DNA of 44,334 nt from Pseudescherichia vulneris NBRC 102420 (GTDB lineage Bacteria > Pseudomonadota > Gammaproteobacteria > Enterobacterales > Enterobacteriaceae): positions 1 through 44,334 of the forward strand of contig NZ_BBMZ01000033.1 of NCBI RefSeq assembly GCF_000759795.1, read 5' to 3'. The position numbers and the translations under genes were made by a program. Position 1 is the first letter of the stretch; the number at the start of each line of letters is the position of its first letter. Under the pieces are notes generated by a model that worked only from the letters and a program-made list of their open reading frames with translations, was not told where the DNA came from and searched no databases. Positions 17,182-25,762 of this stretch are shown here, piece after piece.

Positions 17182-17808
17182 ATGATCACGCTGTGGGGCA
17201 GGAACAACTCGACTAACGTTAAAAAAGTCTTATGGACTCTGGAAGAGCTGGAGCTGCCGTATACGCAAATTCTGGCGGGGCTGGAGCACGGCCTCAACCA
17301 CAGCCCGGAGTATCTGGCGCTGAATCCCAACGGGCTGGTGCCGCTGTTCCGCGACGATGAGACCGATAGCGTGCTGTGGGAGTCAAATACCATCGTGCGC
17401 TTCCTGGCAGCGCAGTATGGCCAGGGCCGGCTGTGGATTGAGCCGCCCGCCGCCCGCGCGCAGGCCGAAAAGTGGATGGACTGGGCCAACGGCACGCTCT
17501 CCCCGGCTCACCGGGTGCTTTTAATGAACCTGGTCCGCACCCCGGTGGAAAAACGCGATCCGGCGGTGATTGAGGCGGGCATTGCCGCCTGCGAGCCGCT
17601 GTTTGAGATTCTGGATAACGCGCTGGCGACCTCAAGCTGGCTCTCCGGCGAGGAGTTTGGCCTCGGGGATATCGCCGTTGCGCCTTTCGTCTACAACCTG
17701 TGGAACGTGGGCCTGACATGGACGCCACGTCCGCATATCCAGCGTTGGTATGACGCCCTCAGCGAGCGCCCCGCCTTCCGCAAAGTGGTGATGATCCCGG
17801 TGACCTGA
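17182..17808 (+). CDS. gstB: Glutathione S-transferase GstB (YliJ)
   Basis: GstB is a cytosolic glutathione transferase of 208 residues, the same length as E. coli YliJ. E. coli GstB is known for dehalogenating bromoacetate and for iodoacetate tolerance. The N-terminal thioredoxin-like domain begins [27 protein letters not shown], with a Ser/Asn-type active-site region. PNGLVPLF and [10 protein letters not shown] bind the glutathione gamma-glutamyl part. The C-terminal helical domain contains the conserved [21 protein letters not shown] precedes the ATG. It converges on yliI with an 8-nt gap. Confidence 0.93.
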   Translation: MITLWGRNNSTNVKKVLWTLEELELPYTQILAGLEHGLNHSPEYLALNPNGLVPLFRDDETDSVLWESNTIVRFLAAQYGQGRLWIEPPAARAQAEKWMDWANGTLSPAHRVLLMNLVRTPVEKRDPAVIEAGIAACEPLFEILDNALATSSWLSGEEFGLGDIAVAPFVYNLWNVGLTWTPRPHIQRWYDALSERPAFRKVVMIPVT

Positions 17809-17816
17809 TCCCCTCT

Positions 17817-18938
17817 TTATTGTGCCCCAGCCGGACTCACCTTTAACAGCTCGCCGTCGGACTCGTCGGTGAGCACATAGAGGTAGCCGTCGGGGCCAAC
17901 CCGCACGTCGCGGATGCGCTGGTTGCGATCCCCCAGAATACGCCCGTCCTCGGTGACCTTATCCCCGTTTACGCTCATCACAATCACGTCCTTGTCCTTC
18001 AGCGCACCGATGAAAAGCTTGTGCTGCCACTGCGGGAAGGTCGACGCGTTATAGAACGCCATGCCGCTGACCGCCGGAGACTCTTTCCAGTAGAAAATAG
18101 GCTGCTCGGTTCCCGCCACAATCTCCCCCTTCGCCTCGGGGATTTTCATTCCGCTGTAGTTGATGCCCCAGGTCGCCAGCGGCCAGCCGTAGTTTTTGCC
18201 TTTCTGCGGGATGTTAATCTCGTCACCGCCGCGCGGGCCGTGCTCGTTCAGCCATAGCGCGTTGGTCCACGGATTCATCGCCATCCCCTGCGGGTTACGG
18301 ATGCCGTAGGACCAGATCTCCTTGCGGGCATTGGCATTACTGGCGAAAGGATTATCGTTTGGCACCGCGCCCTGATCGGTCAGACGCACCACTTTCCCCT
18401 GGAGCTTATCAAGATCCTGGGCGGTGGGACGCTGATTGTTTTCTCCCAGCGCAATATAGAGGTAGCCCTTGCCGTCAAAAACCAGTCGTCCGCCGAAGTG
18501 GTTGCCGGTAGAGAGCTTAGGCGTCTGGCGGAAGACCACCTTAAATGCCTCCAGCCGGGAGAGATCGTCGCTCAATCGCCCGTAGCCTACCGCCGTTCCG
18601 GCCTTGCCGTCATTCCCCGCTTCGGCGTAGCTCAGCCACACCCGACGCGACTGGGCAAAATCCGGGGCCAGCACGACGTCAAACAGGCCGCCCTGGCCGT
18701 TGGCCCACACTTTCGGTACGCCGGAGAGGGGATCGGACAGTCCGCTTCCCGCCTGCCAGTGGCGCAGCTGACCGCCGCGCAGGGTGATCAGCATGCCTTT
18801 ATCGTCGGGCAGAAAGGCCAGCGACCAGGGATGATCGAGTTTGGTTTGCAGCACGTCGACCTTTACCGGCGCAGGCGCGGCAAAAACCGAGGCGGAGAGA
18901 AACAGCGCGGGGATAAAGATCGGGACGTTACGGCGCAT
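17817..18938 (-). CDS. yliI: Soluble aldose sugar dehydrogenase YliI (PQQ-dependent, periplasmic)
   Basis: YliI (Asd) is a periplasmic beta-propeller dehydrogenase that oxidises aldose sugars with pyrroloquinoline quinone; E. coli lacks PQQ synthesis and uses external cofactor. The 373-residue protein (E. coli 371) begins with a signal peptide of about 20 residues ending at VFA-APAPVKV. Family motifs include DHPWSLAFLPD, GNHFGGRLVFDGKGYLYIALG, IWSYGIRNPQGMAMNPWT and WLNEHGPRGGDEINI. This region includes the catalytic His of GNHFGGRL. bssR follows upstream on the same strand, as in E. coli. Confidence 0.93.
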   Translation of the reverse strand: MRRNVPIFIPALFLSASVFAAPAPVKVDVLQTKLDHPWSLAFLPDDKGMLITLRGGQLRHWQAGSGLSDPLSGVPKVWANGQGGLFDVVLAPDFAQSRRVWLSYAEAGNDGKAGTAVGYGRLSDDLSRLEAFKVVFRQTPKLSTGNHFGGRLVFDGKGYLYIALGENNQRPTAQDLDKLQGKVVRLTDQGAVPNDNPFASNANARKEIWSYGIRNPQGMAMNPWTNALWLNEHGPRGGDEINIPQKGKNYGWPLATWGINYSGMKIPEAKGEIVAGTEQPIFYWKESPAVSGMAFYNASTFPQWQHKLFIGALKDKDVIVMSVNGDKVTEDGRILGDRNQRIRDVRVGPDGYLYVLTDESDGELLKVSPAGAQ

Positions 18939-19022
18939 AGGGCACTCCTTTCAGGGTCTCTGGCATAAAGCGTAGCCAGCGGAGCGTTGCGCGCGCCTGG
19001 TTTTACAAAAGCTTAAGCAGAA

Positions 19023-19040
19023 GGGGGAGTCGCCTCCCCC
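19023..19040. terminator. Hairpin after bssR
   Basis: A perfect stem GGGGGAG / CTCCCCC with a 4-nt loop lies just downstream of the bssR stop codon on the minus strand. The following minus-strand sequence is pyrimidine-rich but lacks a solid T-tract, so it may stabilise the mRNA rather than terminate it. Confidence 0.5.
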
Positions 19041-19046
19041 GGGAAT

Positions 19047-19433
19047 TCAGGATTCTATAACCAGCGGTGCTTGCTCGTTAAGGTTCTGAATACATACGTT
19101 GAGGGTTTTGAGACAGCGATCAAGCGTCTCTACGTTTACAGCAATGTAGTTCGGGCAGTCATGGTGCCCACTCATTAAGCAGATACCCGCAGCGGAGAGT
19201 GCTCCCTCTGCCAGGCACAGTGCCTCACGTTCTCTGGCATCCGGCACGACATAAGCATGCCGCTCCAGGCCGCGTATTTGTGTTGATAATTCAAAAAAGC
19301 TGTCACGCAGATAGTTGCTTTCGCTGACTGACATGTAACCCTTCGCCTTTCTGAGCTGGACGTACGCCGCAAGATCGATGCTGGCGTTTGCAAGTTTTCT
19401 CAGCAGGCTTCGTTTCTGTCTGTCAACGATCAT
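19047..19433 (-). CDS. bssR: Biofilm regulator BssR (YliH)
   Basis: The 128-residue protein matches E. coli BssR (127 aa). It is a small cytoplasmic protein that influences biofilm formation and indole/AI-2-linked gene expression; its biochemical activity is unknown. The segment IDLAAYVQLRKAKGYMSVSE and the motif CLMSGHHDCPNYIAVN are the family markers. Divergence from E. coli is greater in the middle (residues 50-85). It is divergent from rimO across a 211-nt AT-rich gap that must hold both promoters. Confidence 0.92.
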   Translation of the reverse strand: MIVDRQKRSLLRKLANASIDLAAYVQLRKAKGYMSVSESNYLRDSFFELSTQIRGLERHAYVVPDAREREALCLAEGALSAAGICLMSGHHDCPNYIAVNVETLDRCLKTLNVCIQNLNEQAPLVIES

Positions 19434-19644
19434 GCTAGATCCTCCCTTGTCGGCCTAATCACAAATTAAGCATAAGCTCATTTTTTGTGCAAAATTATGC
19501 GCTGGGTCAATATTTATCCAGACTTTAACAATTTTTACAGTGTGACAACCTACACAAAATCTAACCGATTGAGTTAGCAGTAGAGAGTCGCCGCAAACCC
19601 GTGTAAAATCGCCCGGTTTTTTCTTCTGTTTACTTTGTGAGCGT

Positions 19645-20964
19645 ATGAGCATACAACAACCGCGTATTGGCTTTGTCTCCCTGGGCTGCCCGAAAAACCT
19701 GGTGGATTCCGAACGCATTCTTACCGAGCTGCGCACCGAGGGTTATGATGTGGTGCCGCGTTACGACGATGCCGATATGGTGATCGTTAACACCTGCGGC
19801 TTTATCGATAGCGCCGTGCAGGAGTCGCTGGAAGCGATTGGCGAAGCCCTGAATGAGAACGGCAAGGTGATCGTCACCGGCTGCCTGGGGGCAAAAGTGG
19901 ATCAGATCCGCGAAGTACACCCCAAGGTGCTGGAGATCACCGGTCCGCACAGCTATGAGCAGGTTCTGGAGCACGTGCACCACTACGTGCCAAAACCCAA
20001 GCACAACCCGTTCCTGAGCCTGGTGCCGGAACAGGGCGTCAAGCTGACCCCGCGCCACTACGCCTACCTGAAAATTTCCGAAGGCTGCAACCACCGCTGC
20101 ACCTTCTGCATTATTCCGTCCATGCGTGGCGATCTCGACAGCCGTCCGATTGGCGACGTGCTGGCTGAGGCCAAGCGTCTGGTTGATGCGGGCGTGAAAG
20201 AGCTGCTGGTGATCTCGCAGGACACCTCCGCCTACGGCGTTGACGTTAAGCACCGCACCGGCTTCTACAACGGCTCGCCGGTGAAAACCAGCATGGTCAG
20301 CCTGTGCGAAGAGCTGTCGAAGCTCGGCGTCTGGGTGCGTCTGCACTACGTCTACCCCTACCCGCACGTTGACGACGTCATTCCGCTGATGGCCGAAGGG
20401 AAGATCCTGCCGTATCTGGATATCCCGATGCAGCACGCCAGCCCGCGCATCCTCAAGCTGATGAAGCGCCCAGGCTCGGTGGATCGCCAGCTGGCCCGCA
20501 TCAAGCAGTGGCGTGAAGTCTGCCCTGAGCTGACCCTGCGCTCGACCTTTATCGTCGGCTTCCCGGGTGAAACCGAGGAAGATTTCCAGATGCTGCTCGA
20601 CTTCCTCGTTGAAGCGCGTCTGGACCGCGTGGGCTGCTTCAAATACAGCCCGGTGAAAGGTGCGACCGCTAACGAATTGCCGGATCAGGTGCCGGAAGAG
20701 ATAAAAGAGGAACGCTGGAACCGCTTTATGCAGCTGCAGCAGCAGATCTCTGCCGAGCGTCTGCAGGAGAAAGTGGGCCGTGAGATCCTGGTGATTATCG
20801 ATGAAGTCGATGAAGAGGGCGCGATTGGCCGCAGCATGGCCGATGCACCGGAAATCGACGGCGCGGTCTACCTCAACGGCGAAACCAACGTGAAGCCGGG
20901 CGACGTTGTCCGCGTGAAGGTTGAAAACGCCGACGAATACGACCTGTGGGGTACCCGGGTTTAA
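19645..20964 (+). CDS. rimO: Ribosomal protein S12 methylthiotransferase RimO
   Basis: RimO is a radical SAM enzyme that adds a methylthio group to Asp89 of ribosomal protein S12. The 439-residue protein (E. coli 441) has an N-terminal UPF0004 domain with the auxiliary-cluster cysteines in SLGCPKN, NTCGFID and TGCLGA. The radical SAM cluster C148-x3-C152-x2-C155 follows in [13 protein letters not shown]-terminal TRAM domain (about 370-439) binds the substrate. The final residues [10 protein letters not shown] match E. coli. A strong hairpin after the stop separates it from the convergent gfr operon. Confidence 0.96.
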   Translation: MSIQQPRIGFVSLGCPKNLVDSERILTELRTEGYDVVPRYDDADMVIVNTCGFIDSAVQESLEAIGEALNENGKVIVTGCLGAKVDQIREVHPKVLEITGPHSYEQVLEHVHHYVPKPKHNPFLSLVPEQGVKLTPRHYAYLKISEGCNHRCTFCIIPSMRGDLDSRPIGDVLAEAKRLVDAGVKELLVISQDTSAYGVDVKHRTGFYNGSPVKTSMVSLCEELSKLGVWVRLHYVYPYPHVDDVIPLMAEGKILPYLDIPMQHASPRILKLMKRPGSVDRQLARIKQWREVCPELTLRSTFIVGFPGETEEDFQMLLDFLVEARLDRVGCFKYSPVKGATANELPDQVPEEIKEERWNRFMQLQQQISAERLQEKVGREILVIIDEVDEEGAIGRSMADAPEIDGAVYLNGETNVKPGDVVRVKVENADEYDLWGTRV

Positions 20965-20974
20965 GGCGTAACAA

Positions 20975-21005
20975 AACGCCCGGCATGCATTTGCCGCCGG
21001 GCGTT
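20975..21005. terminator. Convergent terminator between rimO and gfrF
   Basis: Arms AACGCCCGGC (20975-20984) and GCCGGGCGTT (20996-21005) form a perfect 10-bp stem with an 11-nt loop. On the minus strand it is followed by TTGTTAC after the stem-end TT, so it best serves the leftward gfr operon; it can also stop rimO transcription. Confidence 0.75.
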
Positions 21006-21012
21006 AGTGCGA

Positions 21013-22023
21013 TTAATACTCGAACTGCCGGTAGTAGCGGCGAATATCCAGACTGTGGCCGGTGTAGTGCTCAAAATGGGCCGCCAGCCGATCCACCAGC
21101 AGCGTTGACGCTACGCAGGGGGCCAGGATCCCGCGAAACGCATCATCAATCCCATCAAGAACATAGTCACGCGGATCGATAACCACCAAGTGGTCGGTGA
21201 TCTTCGCTGCAAAACGTTCTACCCGCTCATCCAGCGCCCGGCATTTCCCCTCCCCCTTCACCAGAAACAGCGGAACGTCTTTCTCCAGCAGCTCCAGCGT
21301 GCCGTGGAAAAACTCGGCAGAGGTAACGGATTTGGTTCGCTTCCACTGCATCTCCTCCAGAATACACATTGAGAAGAGATAGACCTCGCCCCACATCTCC
21401 GCGCCGCCAATCCACATCATATAGTCGCTGGTGTGGTATTTATGCGCGATTTCATCCGCCTGCGGATCGAACTTTATTTTCGCCTGTAACAGGTTCTCCG
21501 GTAATAACTCCAGCTGGCCGGCAAAACGGTCATAGTCGGCAAATTCACCGTTACGGTTAACCAGGCGGAAGAAGAACCAGTAGAGCAGCATATACTCATA
21601 TTCCACGCCGTTTTTGTGGCGCATCGGAATATGCCAGCCTGCCGCGCTGGCCAGCGGAGAGTCGCTGTTTTTGGTAATGGCAACGACGCGGATCCCCTGC
21701 GCCTTACACCACTCGGCAAGCTCTACCGACTCTTTGGTATCACCGGATTTAGAGAGCGTGACCACCACCGACTGCTTAGTTAATTTCTTATGCCCGGTAT
21801 GAATTAATTCCGCGGCCTGCTCAAGGTAAACCGGCAGCGTGGTCATCTCTTTGGCAAAGGCGTTAATAGCCATCATCGGTGCCAGAGAGCCGCCGACCGA
21901 CGCAAAAAATAACGCATCATATTCCTGATGAAATATCTCATCAGCGGCCTGCTCAGCCTGTTTACGCGCAGCAACGATCTCACGAGCACTCGTCAGGTAC
22001 TCGTCCTGATTAAACCCCAACAT
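21013..22023 (-). CDS. gfrF: SIS-domain deglycase, fructoselysine-6-phosphate deglycase type (GfrF)
   Basis: The 336-residue protein has two SIS (sugar isomerase) domains. The first carries FFASVGGSLAPMMAIN and TLSKSGDTKESVELAEWC, the phosphosugar-binding Ser loop. The C-terminal end RRYYRQFEY resembles that of E. coli FrlB, which splits fructoselysine 6-phosphate into glucose 6-phosphate and lysine. As the last gene of a gfrABCDEF-like operon it corresponds to Salmonella GfrF. The assignment rests on operon order and SIS/FrlB similarity; an equivalent deglycase for another Amadori product is possible. Confidence 0.8.
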   Translation of the reverse strand: MLGFNQDEYLTSAREIVAARKQAEQAADEIFHQEYDALFFASVGGSLAPMMAINAFAKEMTTLPVYLEQAAELIHTGHKKLTKQSVVVTLSKSGDTKESVELAEWCKAQGIRVVAITKNSDSPLASAAGWHIPMRHKNGVEYEYMLLYWFFFRLVNRNGEFADYDRFAGQLELLPENLLQAKIKFDPQADEIAHKYHTSDYMMWIGGAEMWGEVYLFSMCILEEMQWKRTKSVTSAEFFHGTLELLEKDVPLFLVKGEGKCRALDERVERFAAKITDHLVVIDPRDYVLDGIDDAFRGILAPCVASTLLVDRLAAHFEHYTGHSLDIRRYYRQFEY

Positions 22024-22041
22024 ATTTTCTCTCCTGATTAA

Positions 22042-23118
22042 TTAGATCTTACTTTTTAATACGCGGTCAAAGTCATCAAAAATACGCACCGACAGATCGA
22101 TCCCTTTGGCACCCGCCGTACGCCAGGCCAGCACCTGCATCGGCACGATCAACAGCAGCGAGGCGAGGTCATGCTCTAGCGGGACGTTGAGGGCCAGCGT
22201 CTGGGGATCCTGCTCATCGCTCAGGGTCACCAGAAAGGTCTGGTTTACCGCCGGCGCCATGTAGTCCCGCAGCGCCCGCAGGCGTCTGTCTGGCGCATCC
22301 TCAATAAAAAACATCACGTGCTGGGCGTTGGCCTCCAGATAGGGCCCGTGCATGTAGGCCTCCAGCTCAAAGCCGCTGGACGGCACGCGAACCGTTTCGG
22401 TGAACTTGGTCTCAAACTCTTTTGCCACGCCGGTCAGCGCCCCGTAGCCGATAGCGACAAAACGCGTCCCGCTTTGTAAGGCGGCCTGATGGCGATCAAA
22501 AAACGCCTCCGTCTGGGCTATCGCCTGAGGAATGGCGGCGGCGATCTGGCTGAGCTGATGCAGCGTGACCTGCGCCTCCTCATCCGTAATCTGGTTTTGC
22601 GCTCGGGCGAGGGTGAGTGCAATCAGCAGCAGGTTCAGCACCGTGGCGCTGAAGCCCCGGGTGACGAAGCCCACCTGCTCGATGCCGGTATTAATATCCA
22701 GCACGTAATCACTGCCCTGGCCGATGGGGCTTTGCGGATCCGAGGTCAGAGCAAATACCGGCAGCCCCGCCGCCTGCACTTTCTCCATCGCCGCCAGCGT
22801 CGAGGCGCTCTTGCCGCTCTGGGAAACCGCAATCACCAGATCGGTGTGCGGATCGACAGTTTCATAGTGAACAAAGTTGTACGGCTCTTTGATCTCTACC
22901 CGCAGGCCGTAGCGCCGCTCAAAGAGGTCCCGCGCACAGAGGGCGGCGTTAAACGAGGAGCCGGTAGCCAGCAGCAGCAGGCGCTGCACCGGGCGCTCGC
23001 GGGCAAAGACCTCGATTGCCGCCAGGCTGTGCCGATGCTCGCGGAGGATGTTCTCCAGCGCCGCGGGCTCCTCTTCGATATAGGTCATCATGGTTGGTAA
23101 CATCATGGTAGGTAACAT
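22042..23118 (-). CDS. gfrE: SIS-domain deglycase, glucoselysine-6-phosphate deglycase type (GfrE)
   Basis: This 358-residue protein has two SIS domains of the GlmS-isomerase type: LLATGSSFNAALCARDLFE and IAVSQSGKSASTL in the first, and the GPYLEANAQHV segment in the second. In Salmonella the matching enzyme GfrE cleaves glucoselysine 6-phosphate. It lies between the EIID gene and gfrF, the expected order. The first ATG (23116-23118) has GGAG 8 nt upstream. The N-terminus contains a tandem duplication (MLPTM MLPTM M) before TYIEEEPAALENIL; homologues would be expected to start at or near the last Met. Substrate is inferred from context. Confidence 0.8.
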   Translation of the reverse strand: MLPTMMLPTMMTYIEEEPAALENILREHRHSLAAIEVFARERPVQRLLLLATGSSFNAALCARDLFERRYGLRVEIKEPYNFVHYETVDPHTDLVIAVSQSGKSASTLAAMEKVQAAGLPVFALTSDPQSPIGQGSDYVLDINTGIEQVGFVTRGFSATVLNLLLIALTLARAQNQITDEEAQVTLHQLSQIAAAIPQAIAQTEAFFDRHQAALQSGTRFVAIGYGALTGVAKEFETKFTETVRVPSSGFELEAYMHGPYLEANAQHVMFFIEDAPDRRLRALRDYMAPAVNQTFLVTLSDEQDPQTLALNVPLEHDLASLLLIVPMQVLAWRTAGAKGIDLSVRIFDDFDRVLKSKI

Positions 23119-23130
23119 AGGTTTCTCCAG

Positions 23131-23979
23131 TTAGAACAGGCCAATCCACGAGCCGAAAATGCCAACCAGCGCCATCCCGCCGATGATGGTGAGCGGTTTT
23201 ACCCTGCGGCCCAGCAGCCAGTAGACAATGCCGAAGCTGATGAGCGGCAGCAGGCAGGGCATGACGTTGTTGATAATGTCCTGCACCTCGGTCTTCGCCT
23301 CTCCCGCGCCAAAGCTGATGGGGATAGTGATGTTGATCATCGAGGCGGTCATCGCCCCCACCACCATCAGCCCCATTATTGATGCGCCGTAGGTCAGGCT
23401 CTCCATCATGCCGCTCTGCTGAACGCGCTGAAGCACCCCGGTACCGAGCACGTAGCCCCAGCGGGTAAAGAACCAGCGCACCAGAATGTGCGGGACGTTA
23501 AACACCAGCAGAAAGAGGATCGGCCCGAGAATACTGCCCTGCAGCGCCAGGCTGGTGCCGATCCCGGTCGCGATCAGGCGCAGCGTTCCCCAGAAAAAAG
23601 AGTCGCCTAATCCCGCCAGCGGCCCCATCAGCGACGCCTTCACGTTATCAATCGCTCCGGCATCGATGGTTTTCTGCTGGCTGTTCTTCTCCTCCATCGC
23701 CGTGGTAATGCCCAGCAGCAGGGTGACGATGTGCGGCGTGGTGTTAAAGAACACCAGGTGACGCTTCAGGGCGATCCTGAGATCCTCTTTCTGCGGATAG
23801 AGCTTTTTCAGCACCGGAATGAGGGTGTAGACAAAGGCCAGGTTCATCTGCCGCTCGTAGTTCCAGGAGAACTCCATCTGGAAGGAGCGCCAGAAGACGC
23901 GGCGCAGATCCCGGGCGGTGATGACCTTCTCATCCTGTACGTCAGGCAGGGTCTCTTCAGAAATCATCTTCGTCGTCAT
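23131..23979 (-). CDS. gfrD: PTS mannose-family EIID component (GfrD)
   Basis: The 282-residue protein is the IID membrane subunit of a mannose-class phosphotransferase system. It shows the family signatures FWRSFQMEFSWNYERQM near residue 30, the HLVFFNTTPH segment, and SLMGPLAGLGDSFFWGTLR. About four hydrophobic spans lie in the C-terminal half. IID works with IIC to import the sugar. Its start overlaps the gfrC end by 23 nt, indicating translational coupling. Confidence 0.93.
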   Translation of the reverse strand: MTTKMISEETLPDVQDEKVITARDLRRVFWRSFQMEFSWNYERQMNLAFVYTLIPVLKKLYPQKEDLRIALKRHLVFFNTTPHIVTLLLGITTAMEEKNSQQKTIDAGAIDNVKASLMGPLAGLGDSFFWGTLRLIATGIGTSLALQGSILGPILFLLVFNVPHILVRWFFTRWGYVLGTGVLQRVQQSGMMESLTYGASIMGLMVVGAMTASMINITIPISFGAGEAKTEVQDIINNVMPCLLPLISFGIVYWLLGRRVKPLTIIGGMALVGIFGSWIGLF

Positions 23980-24736
23980 GGCTGACTCCTTGCTCTGTGG
24001 TGGCGCGAGGCGTGGTAAAGGCAGTGACGTTGACCATGATCACGGCCACGATAGCGCCGAGGATCGCAATGCCGGTGACCGGAATTTTCAGGTAGGCCAT
24101 CAGGACAAAGCCGAGGAAAAAGTAAGGTGCGACCTTTTTGTTGATCAGCAGCCGGGCGAGCATGGCAAAGCCCAGTGCCGGAATGATGCCCGTCGCCACG
24201 CTCAGGCCGTGCTTAATAAACTCTGGGATAGCATCCAGCAGGGACTTCACCGCGCTGCTGCCCACCAGGAAGGAGACGGTCACCACCGTGGCCAGCATCA
24301 GCGACAGGCCAAACCCGGCGATCAGGTGCATCCGCTCTATGCCCCGGGTGTCGGCCTCGTCGGCATAGGCATCTGCCTTCTGGTTGAGCATTGGGATAAA
24401 CATCCCGAGATAGACATTTTTTAACACCAGCGTCAGGGTGGCGATGGGCAGCCCCAGCAGCAGCGCCGTTTCGGTCCCAGCGCCGGAGGTGATGGCGAAC
24501 GCCACGCCCAGCACGCCGCCGGTCACGACGTCCGGCGGAATGGATGCGCCTACGGAGAAGGAGCCGATAAAGGCCAGCTCCAGCGTCGCGCCCATGATAA
24601 TGCCCGTCTGGACATCACCCAGCACCAGCCCGGTTAATAAGCCGGTGACAATGGGCCGGGATATTAGCGAGGTGCCCAGGGCATATTCCGACTGGGCGAT
24701 AAACGCCACCAGTCCGAGTAAAAGTGCCTCTACCAT
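23957..24736 (-). CDS. gfrC: PTS mannose-family EIIC component (GfrC)
   Basis: The 259-residue membrane protein is the IIC permease of a mannose-class PTS, with about six to seven hydrophobic spans. SRPIVTGLLTGLVLGDVQTGIIMGA is the characteristic N-terminal pattern. The MGATLELAFIGSFSVGASIPPDVVTGG loop is typical of the IIC subunits of this class. The C-terminus (RATTEQGVSHDDEDDF) is acidic and cytoplasmic. It follows gfrB after 16 nt. Confidence 0.93.
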   Translation of the reverse strand: MVEALLLGLVAFIAQSEYALGTSLISRPIVTGLLTGLVLGDVQTGIIMGATLELAFIGSFSVGASIPPDVVTGGVLGVAFAITSGAGTETALLLGLPIATLTLVLKNVYLGMFIPMLNQKADAYADEADTRGIERMHLIAGFGLSLMLATVVTVSFLVGSSAVKSLLDAIPEFIKHGLSVATGIIPALGFAMLARLLINKKVAPYFFLGFVLMAYLKIPVTGIAILGAIVAVIMVNVTAFTTPRATTEQGVSHDDEDDF

Positions 24737-24752
24737 AGTTAATCCTCAGGAA

Positions 24753-25223
24753 TTACAAACATTCCGTTATGAGCTGCTTGCGATCGTTGGGGACCTGGCG
24801 GATCTCAATTTCAACCCCCTGCCCCACCAGTTCATTGAGCCTGGTTATTTCGTCAGGCAGCAGATTCACCGCCTTCGAGATATTTCTGCTGCCCTCTTTG
24901 GCCTTTATTCCGCCCAGGTTGATACTTTTTATTTCCGGTATCTCCCGAGCTAAACGCCAGGCGTCCTCGACCGACTCCACGACGATAAACAGCGTATATT
25001 TGTCGGTAACGCCGCTTTTAATGGCTTCTATCGAGTCGGCGATATTCTTAATAACCAGCTTCACCGACGGCGGCTTAGCCAGCTTGATAGTCGTTTTACG
25101 CAGTTCGTCATTGGGGACGCTGTCGTTAGCAATGAGAATGCAGTCTGCGCCGACATATTGCGTCCATGAGAACGCCACCTGGCCGTGCAATAAACGATGG
25201 TCTACCCGCACTAATGTAATCAT
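24753..25223 (-). CDS. gfrB: PTS mannose-family EIIB component (GfrB)
   Basis: The 156-residue cytoplasmic protein is a IIB subunit of a mannose-class PTS. The phospho-accepting His is H13 in VRVDHRLLHGQVAFSW. It takes phosphate from GfrA and passes it to the incoming sugar-amine. The C-terminal region LNELVGQGVEIEIRQVPNDRK matches the family. It lies 15 nt downstream of gfrA in the operon. Confidence 0.93.
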   Translation of the reverse strand: MITLVRVDHRLLHGQVAFSWTQYVGADCILIANDSVPNDELRKTTIKLAKPPSVKLVIKNIADSIEAIKSGVTDKYTLFIVVESVEDAWRLAREIPEIKSINLGGIKAKEGSRNISKAVNLLPDEITRLNELVGQGVEIEIRQVPNDRKQLITECL

Positions 25224-25238
25224 CCTGTTTCCTCCCTC

Positions 25239-25661
25239 TTAAAAATCTTTATCCGCCTGCATTGCGCTGGAGATGGTGTAGTTACAGTACTGAATGCTCT
25301 CCCGGGAGCTTATTAACGCCTCCTCGATAAGCTTGCCGGTATCAGGCTCGTCGCTGGAGATAAGCAGATCGATCACCAGCGGCAAATTGAGGCCCGCCAC
25401 CAGATGGAAACGGGGCCGCTGCAAAAAACGAACAAATTCGTTATTCACGCTGCCGGCGAAGATATCGGTGATGACCACAACCTCCTCTTCGTCAGGGATC
25501 CGCTGCATTAACTCCGAGACCTGCTCGGTTAAATCCCGCTGCTCCTCAACGTAGGCGCAGAGCGTCGAAATATCCGCCTGTTTACCGAGGATCAGCTCAA
25601 CAGAGTCGAGCACGCCCCGGGCAAGGGTGCCATGGCTGGCAAATATGTAGTGTCGTTTCAT
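25239..25661 (-). CDS. gfrA: PTS mannose-family EIIA component (GfrA)
   Basis: The 140-residue protein is a cytoplasmic IIA subunit. Its phosphorylation site is H10 in IFASHGTLARGVLDS, and VVVITDIFAGSVNNEF is the second conserved loop. The start at 25659-25661 (MKRHYIF) has GAGGACAGG directly upstream; a longer frame of 8 codons lacks such a site and would begin almost at the expected transcription start. It is the first gene of the PTS operon and lies 26 nt downstream of the predicted sigma54 transcription start. Confidence 0.93.
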   Translation of the reverse strand: MKRHYIFASHGTLARGVLDSVELILGKQADISTLCAYVEEQRDLTEQVSELMQRIPDEEEVVVITDIFAGSVNNEFVRFLQRPRFHLVAGLNLPLVIDLLISSDEPDTGKLIEEALISSRESIQYCNYTISSAMQADKDF

Positions 25662-25697
25662 CCTGTCCTCGAAAATGCGTTCCACTACCGGTGATAC

Positions 25698-25713
25698 TGC
25701 AACCGGCGTGCCA
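25698..25713 (-). promoter_or_regulatory. Sigma54 (RpoN) promoter of the gfr operon
   Basis: The minus strand reads TGGCACGCCGGTTGCA, a near-perfect match to the sigma54 -24/-12 consensus TGGCAC-N5-TTGCA, with exactly 10 nt between the GG and GC doublets. The predicted start of transcription is near 25687. The activator encoded just upstream (gfrR) has the sigma54-contact GAFTGA motif, which makes the pairing coherent. Confidence 0.93.
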
Positions 25714-25715
25714 CG

Positions 25716-25744
25716 AAAAAGTGGCGCACGGTAAAATGCGCCAC
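25716..25744 (-). terminator. Intrinsic terminator of gfrR, directly upstream of the gfr promoter
   Basis: Arms GTGGCGCA and TGCGCCAC form a perfect 8-bp stem with an 8-nt loop; on the minus strand five T follow. It lies 18 nt after the gfrR stop and 2 nt before the sigma54 -24 element. It separates constitutive or autoregulated gfrR transcription from the inducible operon. The same palindrome could serve as a protein-binding site, but a terminator explains the T-tract. Confidence 0.8.
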
Positions 25745-25762
25745 GACAGGAGAGCGTGAGGA

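Noticed and set aside
25721-25744. Palindrome GTGGCGCA/TGCGCCAC first read as the enhancer site of the sigma54 activator
   Set aside because: Five T follow the stem on the minus strand just after the gfrR stop, which is an intrinsic terminator. It is also much closer to the -24 element than normal activator sites. Dual use remains possible and is mentioned as such.
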